Below the pieces are notes generated by a model. The model had not been told where the DNA came from. It saw nothing but the letters and a program-made list of their open reading frames with translations, and did not search any database. This document shows positions 25,201 through 32,768 of a stretch of DNA of 64,000 nt, piece after piece. The DNA comes from Fibrisoma montanum (lineage in GTDB: Bacteria; Bacteroidota; Bacteroidia; Cytophagales; Spirosomataceae). Where the stretch lies: the NCBI RefSeq assembly GCF_003583365.1, contig NZ_QXED01000005.1, forward strand, positions 62,001 to 126,000. The letters are read 5' to 3'. Positions within the stretch are counted from its first letter, which is position 1. Each line of letters begins with the position of its first letter. The position numbers and the translations under genes are program-made.

Positions 25201-25670
25201 GGCAACGCAGCTCCTTTTTCATCGAGCACGGTACCCGCTACGGTCTGGTCGGCAGTTTCGACTGAGAATGTGGCGGGATTTAGCGGAGCCAGTGAGGATT
25301 GGTCGGCGGGGGTTTTGCGCAGGAGTATGCGATTGCCCACGACCTCGTACGATACCTGAAGGGGCGTCAGGAGTTCATTCAGAACTTTCGACAGTTTTTC
25401 GTTGCGGGCGGCCAAGCTCACCTTCCGGCTCGCCTGAATGGTATTAGAACTGTAGACGAACTTAACATTGGCCTGTTTCGCGATGCTGCTCAGGATGTTC
25501 CGCACATCCGTCGATTCTACCTGCAGGGTAATACCCCGGTTCAGAATCTCCTGAGCGTTCGCACCCCGGCCAAATGAGAGTCCGTAGCAGAGCACGGCCA
25601 GCAACAACTGAGTTACCGTAATTCGCATCGCTTTGGACAGGATTTGTTGGGACGATACACGTGGATTCAT
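22272..25670 (-). CDS. SusC/RagA-family TonB-dependent transporter with STN domain
   Basis: The 1132-residue outer-membrane transporter starts at 25670. Order of domains: signal peptide (to about residue 40), STN secretin/TonB N-domain (about 45-115) that signals to FecR, CarboxypepD_reg-like domain (about 145-230, with the DPAGKYRLSV motif), plug (about 235-345, YVIDGFPTGNLNSINSDDIES) and 22-strand barrel ending in VTVGLNLKF. The STN domain fits regulation by the adjacent FecR and sigma genes: substrate binding would release the sigma factor. It works with SusD to import oligosaccharides. Confidence 0.96.
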   Translation of the reverse strand: MNPRVSSQQILSKAMRITVTQLLLAVLCYGLSFGRGANAQEILNRGITLQVESTDVRNILSSIAKQANVKFVYSSNTIQASRKVSLAARNEKLSKVLNELLTPLQVSYEVVGNRILLRKTPADQSSLAPLNPATFSVETADQTVAGTVLDEKGAALPGVSVVLKGSTRGTTTDPAGKYRLSVPDGNATLVFSFVGYQTQEVAVGTRSVIDITLQSDDKSLNEVVVVGYGTVKKSDLTGSVAKVGEAAIKATPIVSLDRAMQGRAAGVLVTQNSARPGGTSTIRIRGTGSVNASNDPLYVIDGFPTGNLNSINSDDIESIEILKDASATAIYGSRGANGVVLVTTKRGRAGKTFVSYDGYYGVQSVRRQIPMLNAREYAEFINEARLNGGTTPYFDGSAPDRPLPSALGEGTNWQNEIFREAPIQNHQLLFSGGSEKSRFAVSAGYYDQQGIIINSNFKRYTLRANLDNEISSRVKLGVTLLGAYTTSQSNRTEQDGNQGGTVTSSALNAPPTFSAYAPDGSYTRILGSVLNGPGFDNPVAIAREITDQSNLIRVLANTNLDFKIMEGLTFRTTFGADLQGAKGNYYATRKTFLGESSNGLATVSNSQSINWLNENTLNFNRTLNTRHTIGALLGYTIQGTTVENAQANGRTFNDDFALYNNLGAGSTLVAPSSGASDWRLISYIARVNYNLADRYLFTLTARRDGSSRFGENNKFGFFPSGAFAWKVLNESFAQNQKLFTDLKFRVSYGLSGNQEIGNYQHYANVRSETYVLGGTLFTGNYIGNITNPDLRWEKSAQFDAGVDFSLLSNRIQLTADYYIKTNSDLLFNVNIPTTSGFNSALQNIGKVQNRGVELGLNTINVDRGGFRWNSEFNISFNRNEILSLEGRNEFTTGSDVVLYAAAFNPILLRVGSPLGTFYGRVTDGIFQNQAEVDASAQKTAKPGDIRYRDLNNDGQINDNDRAIIGNANPKFFGGLNNTFTFKGLELNIFLQGNYGNDLLNFGRFDYLNLTSSNNNTKEVLDRWTPTNPSNTIPRANSAGGSRILSTFQVEDGSYLRVKNLSLGYNLPAALVKRLYLSGAKVYVLGQNLFTFTKYTGYDPEVNRYGSSSISQGIDYGGYPAARTVTVGLNLKF

Positions 25671-25766
25671 TAGATTAAGGTGTTTTTGTTGACTAATAGG
25701 CAAAAACAGTCCCCTGGCAACCCATTCGGGAGCTCTCAGAAGCCATTCAGAGAAGGGGATTATCCG

Positions 25767-25793
25767 GTCGGCGATGTTCGCAGCATCGCCGAC
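25767..25793. other. 10-bp hairpin in the susC leader
   Basis: GTCGGCGATG (25767-25776) pairs with CATCGCCGAC (25784-25793) around a 7-nt loop in the 231-bp gap between fecR and susC. It lies about 100 nt upstream of the susC start and may be a post-transcriptional control element; no strong U-run follows on the minus strand. Confidence 0.45.
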
Positions 25794-25901
25794 TTTCATT
25801 TAGCCGGGTTCGACCTCAGTCGTTCAGGGAGCGCGTTCGGGTGATGGCATACAGGTCTTCTTTCGGGTTTAGGATTAGTACAATCAGGGTCGGCAATCAA
25901 T

Positions 25902-26909
25902 TTACCGGCAGCCTTCCCCGTTGACGAACAATACGGTACCCCGCTGCTCGTAGGTGGCATTCACCGACTTGCAGATCAGGTCCATCTGGGCGTAGAGCGG
26001 TAACTCCGTCAGATCAGCGGTTAGTACACAGGCTGCCAGCGCCTGATTCTCCAGCACGACTTCAACACCAAATGCCCGTTCGAGCGATTTCAGTACGGTC
26101 GGTAGGGGCGTTTCCTCAAACACAAATGACTGCGTCGTTGCCGGCGGATGAATAACCACCGGATGCTCAACCAACCCAGAGCTGAGCTGACGGGTTGATT
26201 TGTCGAAAACGGCCCGCTGGTTCGGCGTCAGAATCACCCCGTTGCGGGTTGAAGCGGCTCCTCCAGTTCGGTTTTCGTAGACGGAGACGCGGCCGGTAGT
26301 TACGCGTACTTCAATGGAAGGCGTGTGGTCGTACGACTTGATGGTAAAGCTCGTCCCGAGCACTTCGGTGACCAGTTCGCCGGTGTGCACCACGAACGGT
26401 TTAGTCGGATCACGTTTTATATTAAAAAAGGCTTCGCCTTCCAGAATAACGCTGCGGGTTTTGCTGCCGAAATGCTCGGGATAGCTGAGGCTGCTGGCCT
26501 GTTTCAGAATGACGAGACTTCCGTCTTCCAGCGTCACCTGCTGCGGTTTATCGGATGTATTCTGAATCCGGACAACCCCCTTCGGCTGCGCTATTGCCAA
26601 ATCTGTAGAATTAGTTGAGCCACCATCGAACCGGATAAAGTACCAGCCTAGTCCGAGCAGTAATGCCATAGCCGCGGCTATACCGATCCGGTACCAGAGC
26701 GGCCTGATGATTGACTGCTGCCCAAAGGTGCTGTGCCTGATCCGGGTCCAGAGCCGCTTTTCTATCTCAACTTTTTCCGCTGGCTGCAGTGACAGATTGT
26801 TTTGCTGCAAAACGTCGTCAGACCAAGCCTGCAGTAGTTTCTCTTCCTCCTCCGAACAGTGGCCGGCCAGATATTTCTCCAGTAAAACGTTGAATTCGTG
26901 CTGGTTCAT
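25902..26909 (-). CDS. FecR-family anti-sigma factor
   Basis: The 335-residue protein has a cytoplasmic N-terminal sigma-binding region (LLEKYLAGHCSEEEEKLLQAW), one membrane helix (about residues 70-88), a periplasmic FecR domain (QQVTLEDGSLVILKQASSLSYP, then VILEGEAFFNIKRDPTKPFVVHT) and a C-terminal DUF4974 domain. It should hold the neighbouring ECF sigma factor inactive until the SusC STN domain signals. It is encoded 6 bp after the sigma gene; the spacing indicates a two-gene unit that leads into susC. Confidence 0.95.
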   Translation of the reverse strand: MNQHEFNVLLEKYLAGHCSEEEEKLLQAWSDDVLQQNNLSLQPAEKVEIEKRLWTRIRHSTFGQQSIIRPLWYRIGIAAAMALLLGLGWYFIRFDGGSTNSTDLAIAQPKGVVRIQNTSDKPQQVTLEDGSLVILKQASSLSYPEHFGSKTRSVILEGEAFFNIKRDPTKPFVVHTGELVTEVLGTSFTIKSYDHTPSIEVRVTTGRVSVYENRTGGAASTRNGVILTPNQRAVFDKSTRQLSSGLVEHPVVIHPPATTQSFVFEETPLPTVLKSLERAFGVEVVLENQALAACVLTADLTELPLYAQMDLICKSVNATYEQRGTVLFVNGEGCR

Positions 26910-26915
26910 GGCGGC

Positions 26916-27473
26916 TTAGTTATCGGAGTGAAAGGCTTTGAGTTGTTCTTTCAGCACTTTCAGTGATTTCGTGATGTGGTACTCAACGGCTTTCTCGGTC
27001 AGGTTCATCCGCTGGGCAATGTCCCGCACCGACTGGTTTTCGAACCGGCTCAGCTTGAAAATTTCCACTGACTTTTCGGGGAGCTTCTTCATGGCTTCGT
27101 CGACCGCCTTCGACAGGTCGGTGAACTGCACGGCCTGGTCGGTAGCCAGTGTGTGCTGCAGTTCGTTCATAATCAGGTACTCCTGATATTTACGGTGGGT
27201 AATCTGCGACTTGATGTAATTGGTAGTGAGGTGCTTGATAGCCACTACCAGATACGTACTCAGGTGGCGGATGGCTGACTGCCCGCGCCGGTTCCAGAGT
27301 TGCTCGAACAGGTCATGAACCAGTTCTTCAGCCTCCTCGCGGGTGCCCGTCTGGTGGTAGGCGATACCGAAGAGTTTGTACCAATAGCGACGGTAGATCT
27401 CCTCGAACGCTTTGGTGCTGTCGTTCTGGAGAAAGACCAGTAGCTCTTCGTCGCTGTACGCTTGGTAGGTCAT
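26916..27473 (-). CDS. ECF sigma factor (Bacteroidetes SusCD-linked type)
   Basis: The 185-residue sigma factor has region 2 (AFEEIYRRYWYKLFGIAYHQTGTREEAEELVHDLFEQLW) and region 4 (LPEKSVEIFKLSRFENQSVRDIAQRMNLTEKAVEYHITKSLKVL). There is no region 3, as in other ECF members. It heads the polysaccharide locus with its FecR partner and should transcribe susCD and the downstream enzymes on substrate binding. The start (MTYQAYSDEELL) matches the family. No autoregulatory promoter is obvious upstream. Confidence 0.95.
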   Translation of the reverse strand: MTYQAYSDEELLVFLQNDSTKAFEEIYRRYWYKLFGIAYHQTGTREEAEELVHDLFEQLWNRRGQSAIRHLSTYLVVAIKHLTTNYIKSQITHRKYQEYLIMNELQHTLATDQAVQFTDLSKAVDEAMKKLPEKSVEIFKLSRFENQSVRDIAQRMNLTEKAVEYHITKSLKVLKEQLKAFHSDN

Positions 27474-27712
27474 CGGGCTTCGTTTCCTGAATGTACTGTA
27501 TAGTCAATCAAGCCCGCAAAATCCCTAAATTATTTGGAGAAAAAATTGAAAAATTCTTCTGATTGTTCGCTTGCTCCACAAAATGTCCTTCAGAATCAGT
27601 TCCGTAGAACCAATGGCCTTGTTGTCTCGCGGGCTATCCCGAAGCGCCTTCACTGGAAAACAAAGCAGTTGCATTGCAGCTACCCTTACAAGATTCTGAA
27701 AAAGCGGCTACA

Positions 27713-28435
27713 CTAAAATGTAAGCTCCCGAATACGATCCATGTAGGATCGACTGACCCGTACTACGTCGCCGTTCTGCATAATGACATCGTAACTCGAC
27801 GGGTATTTCTGAATCTCGCGGATGAAATTCAGGTTGATGATGTCGGACCGGTGGACGCGAATGAATTGCTGCGGATTAAGCTTCGATTCCAGGCTGCTGA
27901 TGCCGTAATTGCTCAGAAAACTGCCTTTGCCCGTAACGAGGTTGGAATAGTCGCCCTCGGCTTCAATGCGGAGAATATCGGCCACGGCTACGGCCAGGAG
28001 TCGGTTGCCGGTCTGCACCAGTATTTTTTCCGGATACGTGGAGGGGCTGAGCAGGCTCTCGGCCAGGGGCTGAATTTTCTGAACCGTATGGCTGCTGATT
28101 CGATTGACAGCCTGCGCAAACCGCTCGCGGGTGTAGGGTTTCAGCAGATAGTCGACCGCGTGAACGTCGAAGGCCTGCAGGGCGTACTGATCATAAGCCG
28201 TCGAAAAGATAATCTGCGGAATTTCGTCGAGGTGCTTCAATACGTCGAAACCCGTCAGTCCGGGCATCTGAATATCGAGGAAGACCAGGTCGGGCCGAAA
28301 CTCGTTGATCAGCCGGACAGCATCGACGCCGTTGTTGGCTTCGCCCACGACGATCAGGTGCGGATAAGCTTCGAGATACTGGCGGATCAGCGTTCGGCCC
28401 GCGGCTTCGTCGTCGATGATAACTACTTTCTGCAT
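27713..28435 (-). CDS. LytTR-family response regulator
   Basis: The 240-residue regulator has an N-terminal receiver with the phosphorylation site Asp54 in LVFLDIQMPG, acidic residues in VIIDDE and the switch lysine in YLLKPY. The C-terminal LytTR DNA-binding domain (about residues 140-238) has the signature FIRVHRSDIINLNFIREI. The start overlaps the stop of the sensor kinase gene by one base (TGATG), so the two are translationally coupled. Targets are unknown; LytTR regulators usually control secreted or surface products. Confidence 0.94.
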   Translation of the reverse strand: MQKVVIIDDEAAGRTLIRQYLEAYPHLIVVGEANNGVDAVRLINEFRPDLVFLDIQMPGLTGFDVLKHLDEIPQIIFSTAYDQYALQAFDVHAVDYLLKPYTRERFAQAVNRISSHTVQKIQPLAESLLSPSTYPEKILVQTGNRLLAVAVADILRIEAEGDYSNLVTGKGSFLSNYGISSLESKLNPQQFIRVHRSDIINLNFIREIQKYPSSYDVIMQNGDVVRVSRSYMDRIRELTF

Positions 28436-29508
28436 CAGATAGGAATGGAAAACGCGACGGTCAGGCCGCTGGGTTGGTTGTTGATCAGGTGAACCTGGCT
28501 GCCGTACATTTTATCCAGCCGCAGTACGGTATTGGCCAGTCCAACGCCACCTGATGGCGTACTGGGCTGCATGGACCCATTGAGCCCTACCCCCGTATCG
28601 GTCACTTCGATGTGAAGCTGACCGTTCTGCCGTTCAATCCGGATGCTCACTTCACCCCCGTCAATCAGGGGGGAAATGCCGTGCTTCACTGAATTTTCGA
28701 CGAGCGGCTGCAGGAGCATCGGCGGAATGTGTTCACTCAGTACGTCGTCGGCAACCGCCAGCCGGACGCGCAGCCGGTCGCCGAAGCGGGCTTTTTCCAG
28801 GTCCAGGTACTTCATCACAAAATTAAGCTCGTCGCGCACCGTCACCGTTTCGCTTTTTGACGCCTGTAGCTGATACCGAAACATGTCCGACAGTTGGGCG
28901 AGCATCTCGCGGGTGTGTTCGAGGGCCGGCGGTACCGACGCGCTGATGGTATTGAAAACGTTGTAGAGAAAATGAGGATTTAACTGGGCTTTGAGGGCCG
29001 ACAATTCGCTTTTCAGGGTCAGTTCACGGAGTTTGGCTTCCCGTTCCTGTTGTTTCTGGAGGTCGCGGTAATAGGCGAAGGCGTGGAAGATACCAAACTG
29101 AACCAGGTAAAATAAGGAACCGATATACGTGTCCCAGATGCTGCCGTTGTTACGAAGGCGACCAATGCCCAGGGCGTCGGAGATGGCGTAATAGACTACC
29201 TGCCACGTAATGGTAAACAAAGGCAGCAGAATCAGGTGGAGAAGCAACCGTCGGGTAAGCGGCAAGTGGCGCAGCCGATGGAACAGCAAATACCAGATCG
29301 GTATCGTAACCAGCAACTTTAGCGAATAATCTAAGATAATGCGGGGGAATTCTAAAGAAAAGTCGATCAAAAAAGACGTTTTTGACCACGGACGCTGGCT
29401 GATGGTCAAGGATACGTCATACAGCAGAGCCGCCAGACTATACAGGCCCAGCAGAAAAGCCAGCTGACGGTACGTAATTCCCCAGAGTATCGTTCGGTTC
29501 CAGTTCAT
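28435..29508 (-). CDS. LytS/YehU-type sensor histidine kinase
   Basis: The 357-residue kinase has four N-terminal membrane helices (about residues 12-30, 45-70, 78-100 and 115-140), a short coiled coil (DLQKQQEREAKLRELTLKSEL), the His_kinase domain with the phospho-acceptor in NPHFLYNVFNTIS, and an HATPase domain with the N-box LLQPLVENSVKHG. It pairs with the LytTR regulator immediately downstream. A -7-like box (TATGTTTG, 29559-29552 on the minus strand) lies 44 bp upstream but lacks a clear -33 element. The signal is unknown. Confidence 0.93.
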   Translation of the reverse strand: MNWNRTILWGITYRQLAFLLGLYSLAALLYDVSLTISQRPWSKTSFLIDFSLEFPRIILDYSLKLLVTIPIWYLLFHRLRHLPLTRRLLLHLILLPLFTITWQVVYYAISDALGIGRLRNNGSIWDTYIGSLFYLVQFGIFHAFAYYRDLQKQQEREAKLRELTLKSELSALKAQLNPHFLYNVFNTISASVPPALEHTREMLAQLSDMFRYQLQASKSETVTVRDELNFVMKYLDLEKARFGDRLRVRLAVADDVLSEHIPPMLLQPLVENSVKHGISPLIDGGEVSIRIERQNGQLHIEVTDTGVGLNGSMQPSTPSGGVGLANTVLRLDKMYGSQVHLINNQPSGLTVAFSIPI

Positions 29509-29693
29509 GATGGGTAGACGGCACGAAGGCCGATGCTGATGTAGGTAGACACAAACATACGGGCTGCTATGTCAGCGAATCTACCCAAATCCGACGAACG
29601 ACAATATATGTCGATGAACGACAGATTCCTGCAGGCTGGGGGGATAGTATACCCTGCAACCGTTGTCACCGAGCTGGTACGTCCGAAACCCGT

Positions 29694-29864
29694 CTACCGT
29701 CTACCACGTCGCACCAATCCATAGATGAGAATGACGGCTACCGCAATCAGCACGGCAGGAAGCCACGGGGCCGTTTCATTGTGCGTCAGGGTCGTAGCCG
29801 TATCGCTTTGTGCCCCGGCGAAAGTGCCGGTGAACAGCAGGAGAAATGTCAGTAGAATTTTCAT
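29694..29864 (-). CDS. Small single-pass membrane protein (56 aa)
   Basis: Starting at the ATG at 29864, the frame encodes a signal peptide (MKILLTFLLLFTGTFAGAQS), a short polar stretch and one membrane helix (LPAVLIAVAVILIYGLV) with a basic end (RRGRR). The longer frame from 29945 has an unlikely non-hydrophobic extension. I do not recognise a family. It is isolated on both sides, with long intergenic gaps. Confidence 0.6.
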   Translation of the reverse strand: MKILLTFLLLFTGTFAGAQSDTATTLTHNETAPWLPAVLIAVAVILIYGLVRRGRR

Positions 29865-30225
29865 ACATAAGTTGACTCTGTCAGGATATACTACCGCATT
29901 CGGACCAGTTTGTTTGTTGATAACGCCTTGACAACGTATGCCCAATTCAGACGAATCAATCTGGATTCTTGTTCATTTTTTCTGAAATTAGATAACAAAA
30001 ACTTAAATGAACTATTCGGTATAACTGCCTATTTGTCAATTAGTTAACCGGTATATTTCATCCAGTTTGAATATAGTACTATTTTTAGTTTATGATTTTA
30101 TCAACTATCTATGAAATAATTTAAAGATTGATCTATATGCTAAGTTGACCAATCTTTACAAACGGCGTCATAATGTTGACTGCCAAATCAAGTTATCGAT
30201 TATTGTTGAATACTTGTAACTTATC
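29865..30225. promoter_or_regulatory. AT-rich divergent intergenic region with a probable sigma-gene promoter
   Basis: These 361 bp lie between a minus-strand small protein and the plus-strand ECF sigma gene, and no gene is visible. A TTG (30176-30178) and TATTGTTG (30201-30208, one mismatch to TAnnTTTG) are spaced 22 nt apart and could start the sigma transcript about 11 nt before its ATG. Confidence 0.45.
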
Positions 30226-30777
30226 ATGCGATCTACTTTGAATGACGAAGAGCTGATTCGTCAGTGCCGCGACAGTCAGCCTGTCGATTGTTTTGAAGAG
30301 CTTTACAGTCGGTACGTCGATAAGGTGTATCGGCGTTGTCTATCCATTACGCAGGATTCTGAAAAGGCGCATGACTTCACGCACGACATCTTTTTGAAGA
30401 TGTATGCCAAACTGGAGATGTTTCAGGAGCGTTCCAGTTTTTCCACCTGGTTATACAGTATTTCGCATAACTACTGCATGGATCAGCTTCGGCTGGCAAA
30501 ACGGATGCCCACGGATTCAATTGACGAAGACGACAGCGACCGCCTGGCCGATTCGGACGAGGGTGTTGTGGTAGAAGAGCGCCACCGCCAACTGGAACTG
30601 GTAATGGCTCAGTTATCGACCGAAGAGGTAACGCTGCTGCGGCTGAAGTACGAACGAAATTGTACGATTGAGCAGATCGCCCGGCAGTACGGTGTTAAAG
30701 AATGCGCCATTAAAATGCGGCTGAAGCGCAGTCGCGATAAAATCCAGCGGTTATACGAGCAGCAGTACGGCAGTTGA
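30226..30777 (+). CDS. ECF sigma-70 family RNA polymerase sigma factor
   Basis: The 183-residue protein has sigma region 2 (CFEELYSRYVDKVYRRCLSITQDSEKAHDFTHDIFLKMY, then SFSTWLYSISHNYCMDQLR) and region 4 (LSTEEVTLLRLKYERNCTIEQIARQYGVKECAIKMRLKRSRDKI). An acidic linker (DEDDSDRLADSDEG) joins them. No FecR or other anti-sigma gene is adjacent, so its control is not obvious from context. The next gene encodes an exported protein that might be a target, 176 bp downstream. Confidence 0.93.
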   Translation: MRSTLNDEELIRQCRDSQPVDCFEELYSRYVDKVYRRCLSITQDSEKAHDFTHDIFLKMYAKLEMFQERSSFSTWLYSISHNYCMDQLRLAKRMPTDSIDEDDSDRLADSDEGVVVEERHRQLELVMAQLSTEEVTLLRLKYERNCTIEQIARQYGVKECAIKMRLKRSRDKIQRLYEQQYGS

Positions 30778-30953
30778 ATGACTGCCTTTTTAAAATAATT
30801 TTCGCCTGCACACCTACCTGAACGCAGCTTGGCCAATTCCCGAAATGAGTTGGCCAAAAGCCAAACGCTGGTTCGTCGGGCAGTGGTGAACTTTGTACAG
30901 TCAACTAAATCAAACCCGCGCAAGCGGTGAACCTGTACAAACTATCCATTGCC

Positions 30954-31718
30954 ATGAAAACTGTAGTTAATTCCCCCAAAGGAACCTGGACCGCTGCTGT
31001 CCTGATGGTAGCCGGTTTACTGGTAAACGGTGCCACCTCGGCCCAATCTCTAACGTCTGATCTGGTCGCGTCAACTGCCAGATCAACTTCACAGGCTGCG
31101 TATCCGGCTGCGACCGGCAGCCCGTCGACCGGTCGCAGCTACTGGCGTGTATTCACGAGCCCCGACAGCCGAACCAGCACTATCCGGTTCTACAACAACG
31201 ATCAGCAGTTGCTGTACGAAGAAACGCTGGCCGGACGCTACCTGATTCTGTCGCGTAAAAATGTGGACCGACTGGACAAGGTGCTGGCCCAGCTCACGAG
31301 CAACCAGTTGCTGGCTTCCAACCTGAAAACGACTGAATCACCTCAGTCAAACCAGGTCTTTGGAAACAGAGCATCCAAAAATGAGGCTCCATCCGTAGCT
31401 AAGCCGGGGGTTGAGCCGCAACGCCCCGCCGGTCCTTACGCCGAGATTCTGCCGATCGGTAATTCAACGAAGGTAGTGGTTCGCATGCTGAACCCTACAA
31501 AAGGCCGGATGGCGATCTTCATCCGCGATGAGCGCGGCAACGAGGTGTACCGGGAAATCGTCACTCAGCCGGCTTATAACCGCCACTTCGATCTGAAACC
31601 TTTGCCGTCAGGTCATTACACGGTGGTTGTTACAAACCATAACGGTAAATTCCTGTACGAACGACCCTTTCAGTTGACGTCCTCTACGGCGCTGCTGGTA
31701 TCCGGCGTAGCCCGGTAA
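30954..31718 (+). CDS. Secreted protein with repeated beta-sandwich C-terminal region, unknown function
   Basis: The 254-residue frame starts at 30954 with a signal peptide (VLMVAGLLVNGATSAQS). The first half is Ser/Thr/Pro-rich; residues about 60-110 contain SYWRVFTSPDSRTSTIRFYNNDQQLLYEETL. The C-terminal half (about 165-250) resembles a beta-sandwich sorting-like domain (RMAIFIRDERGNEVYREIV, then PLPSGHYTVVVTN) in the manner of T9SS type-A domains, but the typical terminal motif is missing. The upstream gap contains a TTGGCCAA inverted repeat. Function unknown. Confidence 0.75.
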   Translation: MKTVVNSPKGTWTAAVLMVAGLLVNGATSAQSLTSDLVASTARSTSQAAYPAATGSPSTGRSYWRVFTSPDSRTSTIRFYNNDQQLLYEETLAGRYLILSRKNVDRLDKVLAQLTSNQLLASNLKTTESPQSNQVFGNRASKNEAPSVAKPGVEPQRPAGPYAEILPIGNSTKVVVRMLNPTKGRMAIFIRDERGNEVYREIVTQPAYNRHFDLKPLPSGHYTVVVTNHNGKFLYERPFQLTSSTALLVSGVAR

Positions 31719-32034
31719 GCCCTCGTTCGGCAGACAACGCCGATGGGCTGGCCCGGTACCACTTTTCTCAGACAGCTACCAAATGGTTCATAGTTGGGCG
31801 CGGCCGCGCTTTTGTGGTGGTGCCCAACTATACTGCTGCAGAACTTAGCCACTACCAGTTCTTGTATTGGGCCTGAGCGGATTAGCTCAGCGCCCCGCCG
31901 GACGCGCAGGCAGTCGGATCAGTCACGGATTGACCTCGCTGTTTTCAGACCATCACTCACCAGATGGGTATCTAAACAAAAAAGCCCCGACTTATGGCCG
32001 GGGCATTCGGTATAGCACAAATTAAATGATTTCC
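31719..32034. terminator. Intergenic gap holding the mscL terminator
   Basis: In 316 bp between convergent genes I see no coding frame. On the minus strand, GCCCCG (31984-31989) and CGGGGC (31999-32004) form a hairpin followed by a U-run (31978-31983), a good intrinsic terminator for mscL. Confidence 0.75.
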
Positions 32035-32364
32035 TTAAGCAGCAACCAGTTCCGGCTTTTTCCGCAGGCTGTTGGCCGCTTTCACAATCAGGAAAATAAC
32101 GAAGGCGACGATCAGGAATTGAATCGTGATGTTCAGGAAGTTACCGTACCGTATGGCCACTTCCGGCGTTTCGCCAACCGCTTCTTTCAGCACTAGCTTC
32201 AGGTTGCTCAAATCAACGCCACCCAGCACAAGACCCAGAATTGGATTGAGGATGTCTTCTACCAGTGAGTTAACAATTTTACCGAAGGCGGCACCGATGA
32301 TGACGCCAACTGCGAGATCGAGTACGTTACCCTGAGCAATGAATGTTCTGAATTCCTTAAGCAT
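32035..32364 (-). CDS. mscL: Large-conductance mechanosensitive channel MscL, short form
   Basis: The 109-residue protein matches MscL: N-terminal amphipathic helix ([20 protein letters not shown]), pore helix 1 ([24 protein letters not shown]), periplasmic loop and helix 2 ([23 protein letters not shown]). The usual C-terminal cytoplasmic bundle (about 25 residues with the LLxEIRDLL motif in E. coli) is absent; the protein ends at KKPELVAA. The bundle is dispensable for gating in studied homologues, so the channel should still release solutes on hypo-osmotic shock. Confidence 0.95.
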   Translation of the reverse strand: MLKEFRTFIAQGNVLDLAVGVIIGAAFGKIVNSLVEDILNPILGLVLGGVDLSNLKLVLKEAVGETPEVAIRYGNFLNITIQFLIVAFVIFLIVKAANSLRKKPELVAA

Positions 32365-32768
32365 GATTGTGGTCGTTTTAGAATTGGTTTTGATTTAAGA
32401 TGCTGCGACAAAGTTCTACCAAAACAGAACGGTTACCAAATGGCAAAGGCTTGCTGGCTAGTGAGTTAACAGCCTTTTAATGCTCCCGGGGACGTAGCGT
32501 ATCTTTCTGCCTGCGTTTAACGAAAAGTTAACGGGCTGAACGGAGACTGTTCCGCGCCCGGGCATGCCTGCCTTCGGCTAAACAGGCCATTGAGTAGTCT
32601 TATCCTGCGGGTCTGCAACACCCGCTTTTTTGTGGTCGGGCACCGGAGCCTGCCTTTCTGTTGCTGTCCGATCTACAAACAAAATTGGCCAATAATCAAA
32701 TACTGGTCAGGTGACTGATAGTGAATTTTGTCCAGGTCTTAAACACAACCTTTACATCCGCATCAGCC
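32365..32768 (+). other. Divergent gap with a candidate leader or small RNA ending in a terminator
   Basis: No protein gene is seen in 404 bp. A TATCTTTC at about 32500 (one mismatch to TAnnTTTG) is followed by several small stems and then a strong terminator GCGGGT/ACCCGC with six T at about 32607-32631, ending 137 bp before the receptor gene. This could be a small RNA or an attenuated leader; it is not a class I recognise. Confidence 0.4.
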
